From positions 62,868,001 to 62,932,000 of the forward strand of contig OZ231127.1 of the NCBI GenBank assembly GCA_965153355.1: a stretch of DNA of 64,000 nucleotides, read 5' to 3'. The notes below the pieces were generated by a model that saw nothing but the letters and a program-made list of their open reading frames with translations, ran no database searches and had not been told where the DNA came from. The position numbers and the translations under genes are program-made. Below, piece after piece: positions 32,532-46,502 of this stretch. Numbering within the stretch: the first letter of the stretch is position 1; the number at the start of each line of letters is the position of its first letter. This DNA comes from Flaccisagitta enflata. Lineage: Eukaryota; Chaetognatha; Sagittoidea; Aphragmophora.

Positions 32532-35199
32532 AGTGGATTCCATGACCTTGAAATAGTGTTTACATGTGAGAAAACTAAAAAATTGGCTTATTTCAGGGCG
32601 AATTTTGTTTTTTTTTTGAGTATAATTTTACACGTGGATCTGTTCAAGCTTCTTACATAAAATAAAGATCTCCATTTCAAATTTTTTGGAAGTCCAGCGC
32701 ATTTTGGGTAGCGCAGTGAATAAAAAAATGATATCTTTATGTTTTACTGAATTCCCCTTTAGGGCTTTTGCAGACCATATCCATCATCTACCATCATGAT
32801 TCTCTTTCCGTCGGTCTCTTGCATCAGGAAGTATAGCCCAAAACAAATTTGGAAGGATTGGGTCTCTTTAAACAAGACAATTTTTAAAAAAATAGCCAAA
32901 ATAGGCCATTTTTAGTTTTTTTGGGGGGTGTGTTTCCAGGGGCCCCCTTGTAGAGCCCCCAAACCACCAGTAATGAATTCCCCCATGCATTTTCTTTTTA
33001 ATTTGTCTATTTTCCAGGTACTTTTAGTATAATTTTTCAGTTCTACAGCCTTGAAGTTACAAAATTGTGTTTTTTCTCATTTACCAGGTCATTTTGAACC
33101 GTAATGTCTTTACCATATTTTGGAAATATCTGCTGAAATTTTTAGGGGGATCTCTCAAGATGCATGACTAACCATTTTCAAAAAAATGGATTAGGGACAT
33201 GAAATGAGTGTTTTCCTCATGTAAGAATATAAAAATTGGTTTTTTGGCCGAATTTGTTTTAGCATAATTTCAACATGAAGCTGTTCAAAAGTAGCCACAA
33301 AACTTTGCGGGAAGATTTTTGCATAAAATGAGAAGTTCCAATTCAAATTTTGCAAGAATCGAAGCATTTTTAGACGCGCAATGAATAAAAAAGTGATATT
33401 TTTATGTTTTACGGGCCCATTTTGGGCCTTTTTAGGTACCCCAACCATCACTTACCATCATGATCATTTTTTTTTCAGTCTCTTACATCAAGAAGTATTA
33501 CCACCAAAAAAATTTGGGGGTTGGGGTCTCATAAAGCAAAAAATTTTCAACAAAAATAGCCAAAATAGGCTATTTTTGACTGTTTTTTTTGGTGCGTTTC
33601 TAGGGGCCCCCTTGTAGGGCCCTAAAAACATCAAAAATGGAATCCTGATGCAATTTTACATAGAAATCACTTTTTTTTTGCCACCCTCAACGATTTTTTT
33701 TTTCTTACAAGAAATAACGCAGCTAGCTGAAGATATGCATGTGATGGGGTAGTACTGCTTTTCGGACAATCACGAGCTAGCATTGGCATTGTACACGTGG
33801 ACACATTGTACTCAGTACAGATGTGTACTCAAGCCTTTTTCATTCGGCTTGCTTAAGAAGCCCTCACATGCATATCTTCAGCTAGCTGCGTTATTTCTTG
33901 TAAGAAAAAAAAATCGTTGAGGGTGGCAAAAAAAAAGTGATTTCTATGTAAAATTGCATCAGGATTCCATTTTTGATGTTTTTAGGGCCCTACGAGGGGG
34001 CCCCTAGAAACGCACCAAAAAAAAACAGCCAAAAATAGCCTATTTTGGCTATTTTTGTAGAAAATTTTTCTTTATGAGACCTTTAATTTTTGCAGTGATA
34101 TCTTGATGTAAATTTGAAAAAAATGGCTTGATCTGTGGTAGTGATGGTTGGGGTATAAAAATCCAAAGAGCCCACGTAAAACAGCAGAAATATCTTTTAT
34201 TTGTTGCTTGATGCCAAAAATGCTTTGGATTCTACAAAATTTGAAAATGGAACCATTTTGTATGATCTTAGCAAATTTGTATTACTATTAGCTTCATGTT
34301 GGTATATCCAAAACAAATTCAGCAAGCAATTTTGGTGTTCTGCAGTAACACTATTCAAAGTCTGTAATCAATTTTTTGAAATGTTAGTCACCATCTTGAA
34401 TCCCAGATTTAACGTGTTTCAAAAAATAACCAGTGTCTGATTCAAACACATTAAAATGAAAAACTACTGTTACAACAGAGATGTGGAAATTTGAAAAGTT
34501 ATATTTAAAAGTACCTGGAAATGACAAATTAAGAAAAGTAAATAATTCATGCTACAGTGGTTAAAAACTACAGAAGGCCAATTACCCCAAAAAACTAAAA
34601 ATATTTATTTTGTATTTTGAATTGTAGGTGTTTATGGACAATCATTCAAATTTGTTTAGATATACTCTTTGATGAGACTGATGGAAAAGAGAATAATGAT
34701 GACTCAGGTGTGTTGGTATACCTAAAAAAACGAAAAATATAAGTATAAAGTATCGTTTTTTATTCACTGCGCGTCAAAATAACGAAAGTTAAAAAATTTA
34801 AATGAATCATTCATAATATACTTTGAACAGGTATGGTAAAGTGCTCAAAACAAATTAAGCAAAATAATTTTGGTTTTATGTTTATATTTCAGGTCATGAA
34901 TCAATTTTATCAGCGTGCAAGGCTAACCGCTTGTAAATCATCTGTCATCATCAGTCATTGATCCTTTATTACTGGTCAATCTTAGTGTTTAGGCCGGCCC
35001 TGAGTCATTCTAAATAAAATCTAGTTATATGTAAATCGTATGAGCAATCATTACATTATATCAGAATAACTTATATTAATTTAATCCAATTTAGTCGTAT
35101 AAGTCATTTATCATCTGTTTATGTCTTGCAAGTTAAATTCCCAGTCATCTTTAGTCATTTAGTCAGTTTAGTCATCATAAGTTATCTATGTCTCATGCT

Positions 35200-35222
35200 G
35201 ACTTATAGGTGTTGGCCTTGTT
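35200..35222 (-). mobile_element. HINE 5' end fragment in unit 2
   Basis: GACTTATAGGTGTTGGCCTT followed by GTTTT, same terminus as the 1.3-kb HINE at 60592-61874. Upstream AGTCATTTAGTCAG-like repeats belong to its core. Confidence 0.6.
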
Positions 35223-35356
35223 TTTTTTTTAAATGGTTTTTATAAATGTATCTTAAAGGTCCCAAGAAAAATTTCAAAAAATGAATATTTTTAAAGAAAA
35301 TGTAGTACTGTTTAAAATAGCCTGGTTAATGAAAAAAGTAAAAGAGGTATATTATT

Positions 35357-35402
<46 letters not shown>
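35357..35402. repeat. (CT)n microsatellite
   Basis: Interrupted CT tract at the centre of unit 2. Confidence 0.9.
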
Positions 35403-35403
<1 letters not shown>

Positions 35404-36625
35404 GTTCCATCACTCACTGCCCTCTTTCCATTTTTATTCCTCCCCCTGTTATGAGATTCCTTTGTGTCTGTATAGTTGTAACCCACTATCTCAGACCCAA
35501 GAGTAATGGTTTTAGGGGCCCTTTTTGGGGCGAATTTTGTTTGAGCATAATTTTACCATGAAGCTGTTCAAAAGTGACCAAAAAATTTTGCAGGAAGCTA
35601 TTTACATGAAATAAGAATTTCCATTTCAAATTTTATAGGAATCCAAGCATTTACTGAATTGCAGTGAATTAATCAATGATATCTTTATGTTTTACTGGAC
35701 CTTCTTGGGCCTTTTAAAGTACCCCAGCCATCACTTACTGTGATGTTCTTTTTTTTTTCAGTCTCTTATCAGAAAGTATGGCCCAGAATTTGGAAAGGAT
35801 TGGGTCTCTTTAAACAAGAATTTTTCTAGCCAAAATAGGTCTTTTAGCTTTTTTTTGGGGTTGTTCAAGGCCATATAGAATGACCCCAAACCTGATAATG
35901 GATTCACAATAATTTCTTTTTAATATGTCTATTTTCCAGGTATTTTAGTATGATTTTTTGAAGTCTAAACATTAAATTACAAAGTGTGTTTTTTAGTTTA
36001 CCAGGTCATTTTGAACCGTAATAACTCAGACACATTTTGGAAATATCTGCTGAAATTTTTTATGGGATCTCTCAAGATGCATGACTAACCATTTTCAAAA
36101 AAAAAATGGATTCAGGGACCATAAAATAGTGTTTTCTTGTAAGAAAACTCAAATATTGGTTTTTTTTTGGTCAATTTTTTGTTTTTTAGCATAATTTCAA
36201 CATGAAGCTGTTCAAAAGTGGCCACAAAGGCTTTACAGGAAGCATTTATAAAATAAAAGTTCATTTCTAAATTTGTGAATCAGCATTTAAGTACAAGTGA
36301 ATATAAAAGTGATATTACATATGTTTTTAAAGATATTTTAGCTACAAATATAACATCACCATGCATGATCATTTTTTTTTCAGTCTCTTACATCCAAAAT
36401 GTACAAAAAATTTGGGGTTGGGGGTATAGATTAAGTAAAAATTTTCAACAAATATAATAAAATAGGCTATTTTTTGTGTGTTTTTGAGGTACGTTTCTAA
36501 AGGGCCACCTCAGTAGGCCCTAAAAACATCACAAAATAGTTCTGATATAATTTACATAAACACTTTTTTTTTGCCACCCTCAAAGATTTTTTTTTTTTTA
36601 CATGCTAGCTGAAGATATGCATGTG

Positions 36626-36984
36626 AGGGGAAGGCGCTCATCCAGTTGCCTTCTTTCTTTCTTTCGGAATAAAACGACATTTTGCCTAATTTTCGACGGC
36701 CCATGCCGTTTCTTTCTTTCGTTCTCTCTGAATACAGAATATCTAATCCCCTCCAGGTACCTCCTGTGTTAGAAGAATATCGATATATGGCGCCTGCTAT
36801 AATACAATGAAAACAGAATAAACACTGCCTATGTGGATGTAACAATTCGTGGGGTTGGCTTTAGTCGCTTTGAGTTTGAGGCCGGAGATTTTATCCCGTT
36901 TTCATTCAAAACATTCTCCTTTTTTTATTATCATGAACGAACCGGGTTTAAATCAACAGAATGACAAATGGGACCTCGATGCCG
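36626..36984. other. gene-free stretch
   Basis: CTTTCTTTCTTTC near 36650 and TTTCTTTCTTTCG near 36708; nothing else recognised. Confidence 0.45.
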
Positions 36985-37121
36985 GAAGCTGAGGGAGAGA
37001 GAGACAGAGAGACAGACACAGAGACAGAGAATGAGACAGAGAGAGCGAGAGACAGACAGAGCGAGCGAGAGACAGACAGAGCGACAGACAGAGCGAGAGA
37101 CATAAAGAGAGAGAGAGAGAC

Positions 37122-37178
<57 letters not shown>

Positions 37179-37233
37179 AAACAGAGGGTAGGAAGACAAA
37201 CAGAGGGGGTGATTGAGAGAGGGCAAGAGAGAC

Positions 37234-37266
<33 letters not shown>

Positions 37267-37345
37267 GAGAGACAGAGAGAGAGAGAGACAGAGAGAGAGA
37301 GAGACAGAGAGAGAGAGAGAGACAGAGGGATAGAGTGCGGAGGAC
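36985..37345. repeat. (GA)n/(CAGA)n microsatellite block
   Basis: Mixed GAGA, CAGA and GAGCGA units with a short unique island near 37180. Serine/leucine frames on the minus strand are artefacts. Confidence 0.95.
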
Positions 37346-37692
37346 ATAAAGAGAGAGAGCGAGAGACAGACAGAAAGATCTCAAACAGTTGGTGCGAAGC
37401 CTCGCTTGGGTAAACAATCCACATGTTCATGATGACCATTCTGGCGCGCGCTTTACCAAGCGTGGAGTGGTCGAGTGGGTAGACAAAAACAAGGGATAAA
37501 GCGAGTTTTCTGGTGTTGATAGCATATGAACGGACAGACTGGCGAACAAACTGACCTATATCAAGAGTCAATGGATGATGGTTCGGCCGCGTTCAGCTGC
37601 GCGCGGAGTAACCTTGATCTATCGAGATCTGGAACCGCGTCATTGTTGACTCAAGAACCGAAGAAGGAACCAAAACAAATGTTCCATCTTTG

Positions 37693-37695
<3 letters not shown>
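37346..37695. other. gene-free stretch
   Basis: Unique-looking; GAACGGACAGACTGGCGAAC at 37528 may be a decayed HINE core. Confidence 0.4.

Positions 37696-37768
<73 letters not shown>
37696..37768. repeat. (CT)n microsatellite
   Basis: Pure CT. Confidence 0.97.
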
Positions 37769-37771
<3 letters not shown>

Positions 37772-38706
37772 TTTTCTTTTTTTCCCTCCTCGTCCAAGCG
37801 AAGCTGCCTCTGGCCACCGACACCATATTGCTTTCAGACCCAATAAAGAATGTTACGTGATCTTGTGTGTGTGTCGAGTTTCCCCATGTTATGCTGTTGC
37901 GGCGCCCGCCTTGATGCTCGGCGTCGGCAAGTTAGAAGAGAGGTGCTGAAATTGAATGAGTACAATAATTTTAAGTCAGTGGACCCGAAAACGAATTGAA
38001 TTTAAGTAGATTTCGATTCCAGTACGTGCTTCATGGGAGTTTTATAACGAAAGAGCTATAAAGCCTATAATCATAAATTATTAAACATATTGGCTTAATG
38101 TCCTGACATATTCTAATTTTTTATCTAAAAAAAATTGAAACCATGTACGTAATGTCCTATGCTTACTTGCATGAAGAGCTACGGAAATGGTCTTATCTGG
38201 TATTTTTATAAAGCGTTTAACGGACTTGTATAGATATTTAAAGCGCGTTACAAAAAATGAGATGAAAGTCTGGTAATAATTCAGTTGAGAGCTTGCAATT
38301 ACTGATTTTGTAATCATCTAGATAATTAGGTAAATGAAGGTGCCGAAAAATATAATTACATAGATACAGTCAGTAATGGTCTTGATGGGACCAGATATTT
38401 TTGACCAGTAAAAAGGGGCACCATTATGTTTTACTGGCCATTAACCCTTTGTACCCACTGCCTAAAAGTATTGATATTGACATGCCTTATTAGCAGGTAT
38501 GCGTTGATAGCGGGTGCGCTCTATCGAGGCTTGAGTGTAAGTATATATTGATTACATTGCAGCAAGGATAAAGGAGCGATTAATGGAAAGAGAGAGAGAG
38601 CGCAATATGAACAAAATCATTCAAGACTCCAGCATTGTTGTTCTTCACTGGGTGTTTCTTTGTCTTCACTTCGTTGGGCAACCAGCCCCTATGGAAATGG
38701 GACAGT
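37769..38706. other. gene-free stretch
   Basis: AT-rich, short frames only. A polyadenylation-like AATAAAGAATG lies at 37840. No gene recognised. Confidence 0.45.
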
Positions 38707-39475
<769 letters not shown>

Positions 39476-39559
39476 CGTTGAACCGCGACCGGAAATTTCT
39501 GCGCCGACTTCAGTTTCAGCCTTTGATGCAACGGCCTGAACGCCGATACGGCTTAACGC

Positions 39560-40056
<497 letters not shown>

Positions 40057-40220
40057 AACAAGGCCGGATACACGGCCAATACTAGTCGCGGACGGGTGGG
40101 CAGGGGCGGAAATGCGCGTTTTCGCACTGTCTCAACTCGATCACCACGGACCAACCAACCGACCAACCGACGGACGGACGGACAAAGCCTCTTATAGAGT
40201 CGCTAGTCCGCGACTAAAAA
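40057..40220 (+). mobile_element. HINE-like element, GTCGCGGAC subtype
   Basis: AACAAGGCCGGATACACGGC, partner TAGTCGCGGACGGGTGGGCA, core ACCAACCGACGGACGGACGG, then GCCTCTTATAGAGTCGCTAG and TCCGCGACTAAAAA. Compact, 164 bp. Confidence 0.83.
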
Positions 40221-41115
40221 TGGAGCTCAGCGTCCCAACGCCTCAACCACCATCGCCATTTTTGCCGCTATTACACTCTTTTCAGTTTTTAAAGACCAGT
40301 TAATTTTTTCTGAGCCTGGATTGTCCATAAATTTTTGTAAATTTCAGGCTGAAATGTTTTTAGTGTGTCCTTAATATTTTTCTATGATTTTATACAATTT
40401 TATTATACTCATGAAAATAACTTGTGTTCAGTATGAGTAAATACAAGTCAAATATGATAGTTGCTACTTTGAAGCAAAGAAAATATGTCATTAAACAAAA
40501 AATGTTGCAATTTTCTATAGATAAGATAATTTCCTCTTACATTTACGTAAAAACAATTTATAATGTCAATCAAAAAGATCTTTTTTTATAAATATGAGGC
40601 TGGGCTTTGTCTTTAAAATGTCCTTAATTTTTGGCAAAATTTCAGCCTCGATGTCCTTATAAACTTTGTCCTTACTCAATAAAAAGAGTGTATCTATCTT
40701 TCTCTTGCGACAACTCTACTCGGACCCCTAGCAGCTAGCCAGCCAGCCACCGACCTCACTCCTACGCGACTGAGTTTATCAAAAACATTTACACACGCGG
40801 CCACTCTAACTTAACCATCATAGCTCTACTTGGATCGTTGAACCACCCCAACTCCACAACTGCGACAGACAAAGGCGTTGTATCCATGGCCAATACGACT
40901 CTTTTAAAACCGTTTCTTTCCTCTAATGTTTACCACCACGACTTCCTCTAGGCCTCTTGCATGCGATGTCATCGCAATGTAACTTCCGCTATCACAATTC
41001 TACTTCGCAGCTGACTCCGCCACGAGCTGCCTTATGAAAGCTAATACTTCGTCGCTGCCACTGATCGATGATCCCTCCACGACGGCACTTCAGTCATATT
41101 CCTCTTTCCCTTTTT
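40221..41115. other. gene-free stretch
   Basis: AT-rich then CG-richer sequence with short frames only. Confidence 0.45.
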
Positions 41116-41427
41116 TGTGCGTCCTCGCACATCTGTGAATGTAAGAGACTGTGTCCAGTGGTCGGTTGATTTGTATCGCATTCGTAAAAATCACAAACTT
41201 CGAGAATTTTTCATCAAAAGAGTAGCAGCCAATTATTCATTCATTCATTCATTCATTCATTCATTCATTTATTCATTCATTCATTCATTCATTCATTCAT
41301 TCATTCATTCATTCATTCATTCATTCATTCATTCATAAACAACGCTCATTCATAAAAAGAAACGCTCATTCTCACTAACTTAATCAGCGAGGCGCACTTA
41401 CTGGCCATTACTTGGCCTTGTGCATAT
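41116..41427 (-). mobile_element. HINE-like element with an (ATTC)n core
   Basis: Hairpin end TTTTGTGCGTCCTCGCACAT, then GTAAGAGACTGTGTCC and GGTCGGTT; a long ATTC microsatellite (41227-41337); far end GCGAGGCGCACTTACTGGCC and ACTTGGCCTTG. The tetranucleotide is ATTC instead of GTCY. Confidence 0.6.
41227..41337. repeat. (ATTC)n microsatellite
   Basis: Pure TTCA/ATTC tetranucleotide with one interruption. Confidence 0.97.
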
Positions 41428-41496
41428 CTTCTCCATATTCTTTCTCATCGTCCTTCGACGTCTTGTCCATTTCTTAACACTTTTCCTTTTGATCTC

Positions 41497-41735
41497 TTTT
41501 TAGTTGCGGACACGCAACTCTTTAAGAGGCTTTTCCGTCCGTCGGTCCCTTGAGTCCAATCACCGCTAGGTTGTCTCGCGCTCGAGTTGAAAACGCGAAA
41601 AGACGTCATGCTTCTCGACGTACGAGCTAAAAATCTCGATTGTGAACCGTCGTGAAGTTGGACGCACTTCTTTGCCTAGGTCGGATGCCCCTACCCACCC
41701 GTCCGCAACGATATTGTGACCCTGCGTCACTTGTT
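41497..41735 (-). mobile_element. HINE-like element, TTGCGGAC subtype
   Basis: TTAGTTGCGGACACGCAACT, CTTTAAGAGGC, short GTCCGTCGGTCC core, CACCCGTCCGCAACGATATT and CTGCGTCACTTGTT. Confidence 0.82.
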
Positions 41736-41948
41736 CTTCTCATATCCACGATTCAAGAAGCTGGCCCCCGCCGATGCCGCGCCAGCCGCGGGGAAGAGCA
41801 GCCGCCCGTCCTACCAGCCGCCCTCACTGACTCGGCCGGGGTGATAAGATATGAGAAACACATTTTACGATATTTCGTTCTTGACGATTTTGCACAATTC
41901 ATGGGTGACTTTTTCACCATTTACCCATGACTTACCCATCCGATAAAA

Positions 41949-42315
41949 AATAAGGTCATTAGACCTTAGTCGCGTGCATCGGCACTTTCAAAAAACCTCA
42001 GACAGACAGACAAATATTTAGAAAAAAAAAAGACATTTTAAAAGGCTAATTATTCCACAAAATTTCTTTTCTACTGTATTCAAGAACATCAAAACGCTTT
42101 AAGAGTTTTGTGACGGACCGACCGACTGACGGACGGACCGACCGACTGAAAAGTGGCTTGAAGTGATTTATGAATGTCTTAAAAACATTTGAAATCATTT
42201 AAAACACTATAGAATGATGTATAACGGCCTTAAAACAGTTTTGTGACGGACCGACCGACCGACGGACGGACCGACCGGCAAGTGGCTTATAGAATCGCGT
42301 AGCACGCGACTAAAA
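41949..42315 (+). mobile_element. HINE-like element, TCATTAGACC subtype, two cores
   Basis: AAGGTCATTAGACC, TAGTCGCGTGCATCGGCACT, two GACCGACCGAC-GGACGGACC blocks (42114 and 42246) separated by a repeated AAAACA-rich segment, and the hairpin GTCGCGTAGCACGCGAC with TAAAAA. The internal segment appears duplicated. Confidence 0.8.
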
Positions 42316-42737
42316 ATTGTTCGAAAAGAGACATTAAGCAAAAAATAAGCAAGAGCATAAAGGATCAGAGTTTATAGAAAGCTCGTCAACAAGCCATCCA
42401 GAAAAGACAATGATTTCTGATATCTGCCTGTTAGATGATTTTCCGTCGGTCCGTCGGTTTGCCCAGCAGTATGTCCATCACGTGTCTCCTTAAAGCATGC
42501 GCAATTTGCGCATCAAGTTGCGAAGAAAGGCTTGATAACGTTTATGTAAACATGACAGAAGCATCATTAAACAGACGATTGAACGAACGGACCAACGAAC
42601 GGATAATTCATCTTCAAGACATGTTAAGACGGGTCTAAAGATGAATCCATAGATGGCAATACGAGACTGTTCAGTGTTTGAAAAAGGATGAACCGCCTCA
42701 GCGCTAAGTGCTTAGTTGTCAAACGCCTCTTTTTTCA
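42316..42737. other. gene-free stretch with orphan HINE-like cores
   Basis: TTCCGTCGGTCCGTCGGTTT (42441) and GAACGAACGGACCAACGAAC (42580) without flanking hairpins. Confidence 0.4.
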
Positions 42738-42890
42738 TTTTTAGTTGCGGACACGCAACTCTATAAAAGGCTTTGTCCGTCCGTCCGTTGGTCGGTCGGT
42801 CCGTCACGCTCGAGTTGAAAAGTGGGAAAACGCGCATTTCCGCCCCTGCCCACCCGGCCGCAACTGGTGGCCGTGTACCCGGCCTTGTTG
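42738..42890 (-). mobile_element. Chimeric HINE-like element
   Basis: Hairpin end of the TTGCGGAC subtype (TTAGTTGCGGACACGCAACT) but the far end of the GGATACACGGC subtype (GGCCGTGTACCCGGCCTTGT). The partner motif is GGCCGCAAC, matching the hairpin side. Confidence 0.8.
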
Positions 42891-43353
42891 ACGAAAAAGA
42901 AATTGCGCCAAATGGCCAACAGATTGAAAGTGTCATTCATCTCAGCAATACATCTCTTCTCTGATATGTTTATTCACACATAAAGTTAAGCGGGTACAAT
43001 CGACTGTAAAAGAAAAAAAAAAGAAAAGATCACGCCGAGATGCGTTTCGTATCATGGGTTGCTGCGTTTTAAATCTCAACAAATCCTGTAAAGAATCGAG
43101 AGAAAACTGACCTAAAAAATTCCCATGGAAACGACATGTAAATGAGTATTAATGACAAGCAAAACTGTCTCTTCAAAATTCCACGCTTTGGGAAATCTAG
43201 AATATGTAACAGTGCTTGCTTCGTGTCTTGTTTCAATTTCACTGAGCATCGGCTATTAGTAAAGTACTAACAAATTACTAGTTTCGTTTCGAACGCTTTT
43301 TTTCCCTCGTTGGTAAAATACTTAAAGAATTCGTCATGAAACGAGATGATTGC

Positions 43354-43355
<2 letters not shown>
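42891..43355. other. gene-free stretch
   Basis: No gene or repeat family recognised. Confidence 0.4.
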
Positions 43356-43412
<57 letters not shown>

Positions 43413-43424
43413 ATTGTTATTGTT

Positions 43425-43490
<66 letters not shown>

Positions 43491-43498
43491 ATTTTGTT

Positions 43499-43566
<68 letters not shown>

Positions 43567-43672
43567 ATTGTTGTTGTTGTCGTTGTTTTTGTTGTTTCTG
43601 TTTTTTTGGTGTTGTTTTTGTTGTTGTGTTGTTTTTGTTGTTGTTTAATTGTTGTTGTTGTTGTTGCTCTCT
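43356..43672. repeat. (TTG)n microsatellite, about 310 bp
   Basis: Long trinucleotide tract with TTA and TTTTG interruptions, followed by CT repeats to 43748. Confidence 0.97.
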
Positions 43673-43689
43673 CTGCTCTTCTTCTTCTT

Positions 43690-43697
43690 GCCTCTCT

Positions 43698-43748
<51 letters not shown>
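43690..43748. repeat. (CT)n microsatellite
   Basis: CT tract next to the TTG block. Confidence 0.95.
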
Positions 43749-44173
<425 letters not shown>

Positions 44174-44483
44174 ATAATTGACATAAGATAACAATTATCT
44201 AATACTGTATTAGTGTATCTTTGTCAAATTCTGAAACGATGCCATTAAAAACATATCAGAGAAATTGATCTGGTTGCTGTTCAAAGACGAAACGTGCGCA
44301 CACTGACAATGTCATACAACAAAACAACTCCTTTTGCCTGATTTTGATGACACCAAAGAATGAATACAACGATAATAAAACCGCAACAACGATCCCACGC
44401 ACGGCAACATATCAATTCCGTCTCAAGGGAGCATGTGCCGACACGTTAGGGTTGAGCAGATAAGTAACGCATAATCTAAAGGA

Positions 44484-44712
44484 AACAAGGCTGGATACAC
44501 GGCTACTCAAGTCACGTGCGAGTCTAAATGACACGGCAGGGACAGTGATCGACATGGCAGGGACAGTGATCAAACCTAACCAAGCATTTGGGCGGGGGCT
44601 TCGATGCGAAAACCACCAGTTAACGCCGGAGATGCAAGGCCTTGTCAACCGACTGACAGACCGACCGACGGACAATGGACACTGTATCGGAACAACATGC
44701 AATCGACTAAAA
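44484..44712 (+). mobile_element. HINE-like element, decayed
   Basis: AACAAGGCTGGATACACGGC, AAGTCACGTGCGAG partner, a GACAGTGATCGACATGGCAG duplication, GACCGACCGACGGAC core, and a degraded 3' end CAATCGACTAAA. Confidence 0.65.
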
Positions 44713-45470
44713 TCTTTGGGGACTGGTTTTATTCCACGAACCTATCTTCTCCTCCCTCCTTTCATTCTTATTTTTGGGGCCCTATCGCCCTCCCAGCTGT
44801 TCCGCACCCAATGGAGCTCCATATCTTTTTCTTTTTTTTTCTTGTCATGCGATTTTTGGGGAAAAGGGAAAAACCTGAGCTGTGCCATAATAAGTTGACT
44901 CGGTATTTCGCCTGCGAACAAAAACTGCCTCATTGCCAATCAGTTTTATGGATGTCTTTTCGGGAGCTCTCCCTTTTTTTCTCCCTCTCTTTCATTTTGC
45001 TTTTGTTCCGAATCCTTTCTCAAAGTCACTTTTTTGGCACGTCCGTCGTTCGTTTCCTCCACCCGTGAATCTTTTGCACAAAGGCTCCCCTTAAAATTTC
45101 TTAACGTCATGTATCCTTGCTTAAATTTTGCTTTGAAGCTGTAAACGTAGATCCCTACTCATGTGGATCAAATGATCTTAGATTTTTGCAAAGGACATGT
45201 AGGAGCGTGGCTAGATTGCCTACATCCCGTATCTATGGGCCCAGTAATCCTCTTAGCACTACCTCTCTTTAAACATTTTTAAGTGTGTTTTTTTTTTGGC
45301 CGGAGTTCTTTTTTTCTTGCATTGCATTATTGTGAGAGGTTTATGATAGGTTAAATGTTTCCTTCTTCATATACTGCCAACCATAGATCCATCCATCTAT
45401 AGATCTCTGTGGCATTTTTCCCTGAGAGCCCAATCCATAAAAAAAAAAAAACAAAAAAAAAAAAAAACAT
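44713..45470. other. gene-free stretch
   Basis: T-rich with an A-tract at 45440-45468; no gene seen. Confidence 0.4.
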
Positions 45471-45655
45471 AACAAGGCCGGATACACGGCCCGTCAATCT
45501 TGTTTGCGTTACTGGTGGGCAAAGGCAGTGATGTAGTAGGAGGCTATTCAGGCACTTTGAAAGGAGCGGCGGCGCCAAAAACACAAGAATAGAAAAATAA
45601 GATAGACTGACCAACCGACGGACCGAAACTGGCTTTTTGAGTAGCGCAGCCCAAA
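45471..45655 (+). mobile_element. HINE-like element, 3' end degraded
   Basis: AACAAGGCCGGATACACGGC, ACTGGTGGGCAAAGGCAGTG, ACCAACCGACGGACCG core, then TTTTTGAGTAGCGCAGC in place of the hairpin. Confidence 0.7.
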
Positions 45656-45697
45656 ACTACAACGAAAACAAATCCAGCCCACTTCTTGTTTTCCTCC

Positions 45698-45802
<105 letters not shown>

Positions 45803-46320
45803 CCGTTGTTTCCGTTGTTCCTGTTTCCGGCCACGCCCAAAAAACATTAATTTTCAAACGTTCGTCAGCCACGATAACGCGACCTTCATCTTCTTAATCA
45901 TCAAAAGTTTCCATCTATTTAATGCGGCGAAAAAGGGGGGATACTGATAGGGAGGGAGGGTTTGAATCCTGGGGATTGAGGAGCGAATCTCTGTTGTTTG
46001 GTTTACCTCTGAGTAATCACCGCCCATTGAGCCGATGGTGGTTCCACTTTGAAATTCAGGCATCGCGCTGAAGTACAAGTAAGCTGTAAGTATAACAGTT
46101 TCATTCTAGTTTTCATTTTTTTTTTGGGGGGGGGGGGGTACTTGTCACTAACCCACTATGTCACAAACCCCCCCTGATCAAATCCACCTAAACCACGTAA
46201 GGGTTTTTCCGTCATGTTGAATCGCTTGACAAGACGAGAACATCAGAACCCAACAAGTGCCACGATTCAAATGATGCACCATCATAATGCTTGATCAGCA
46301 GATGACAATTCATGAAATAA
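45803..46320. other. gene-free stretch
   Basis: G-tract near 46129; no gene. Confidence 0.4.
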
Positions 46321-46324
46321 GCTT

Positions 46325-46502
46325 TAATGAATATTGAATAGATGAATAGATGAATAGAATGAATATAATGAATAAATGAATGAATGAATGAATGAATGAA
46401 TGAATGAATGAATGAATGAATGAATGAATGAATGAATGAATGAATGAATGAATGAATGAATGAATGAATGTTTGGATGAATGAATGAATGAATAAATGAA
46501 CG
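46325..46502. repeat. (GAAT)n microsatellite
   Basis: Tetranucleotide tract; the complement of the ATTC core at 41227, but no HINE ends were found around it. Confidence 0.96.

Larger units (their letters stand above)
31079..33749. mobile_element. AT-rich foldback unit 1 (four ~650-bp modules)
   Basis: Two modules on the left (31082 and 31722 start TAAGTGATGGTTGGG or TAGGTGATGGTTGGG; offset 640) face two on the right (32740 and 33408, ending CCAACCATCACTTACC and variants; offset about 667). The middle holds an AG microsatellite and a HINE 3' end. Marker strings: TTGAACAGCTTCATGTTG, GGCCCGTAAAACAT. The right terminus is AGCTAGCTGAAGATATGCAT; the left terminus is missing. No frame resembles a protein. 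Confidence 0.7.
33861..36625. mobile_element. AT-rich foldback unit 2 (degenerate, both termini present)
   Basis: Begins CCTCACATGCATATCTTCAG and ends CTGAAGATATGCATGTGAGG, so it has TIRs. Modules at 33861-34900 and 35500-36600 face each other as in unit 1, with a HINE 5' end (35200-35222) and a CT tract between. Near-perfect to unit 1 for about 280 bp at the inner junction, then increasingly decayed by small deletions. Confidence 0.7.
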
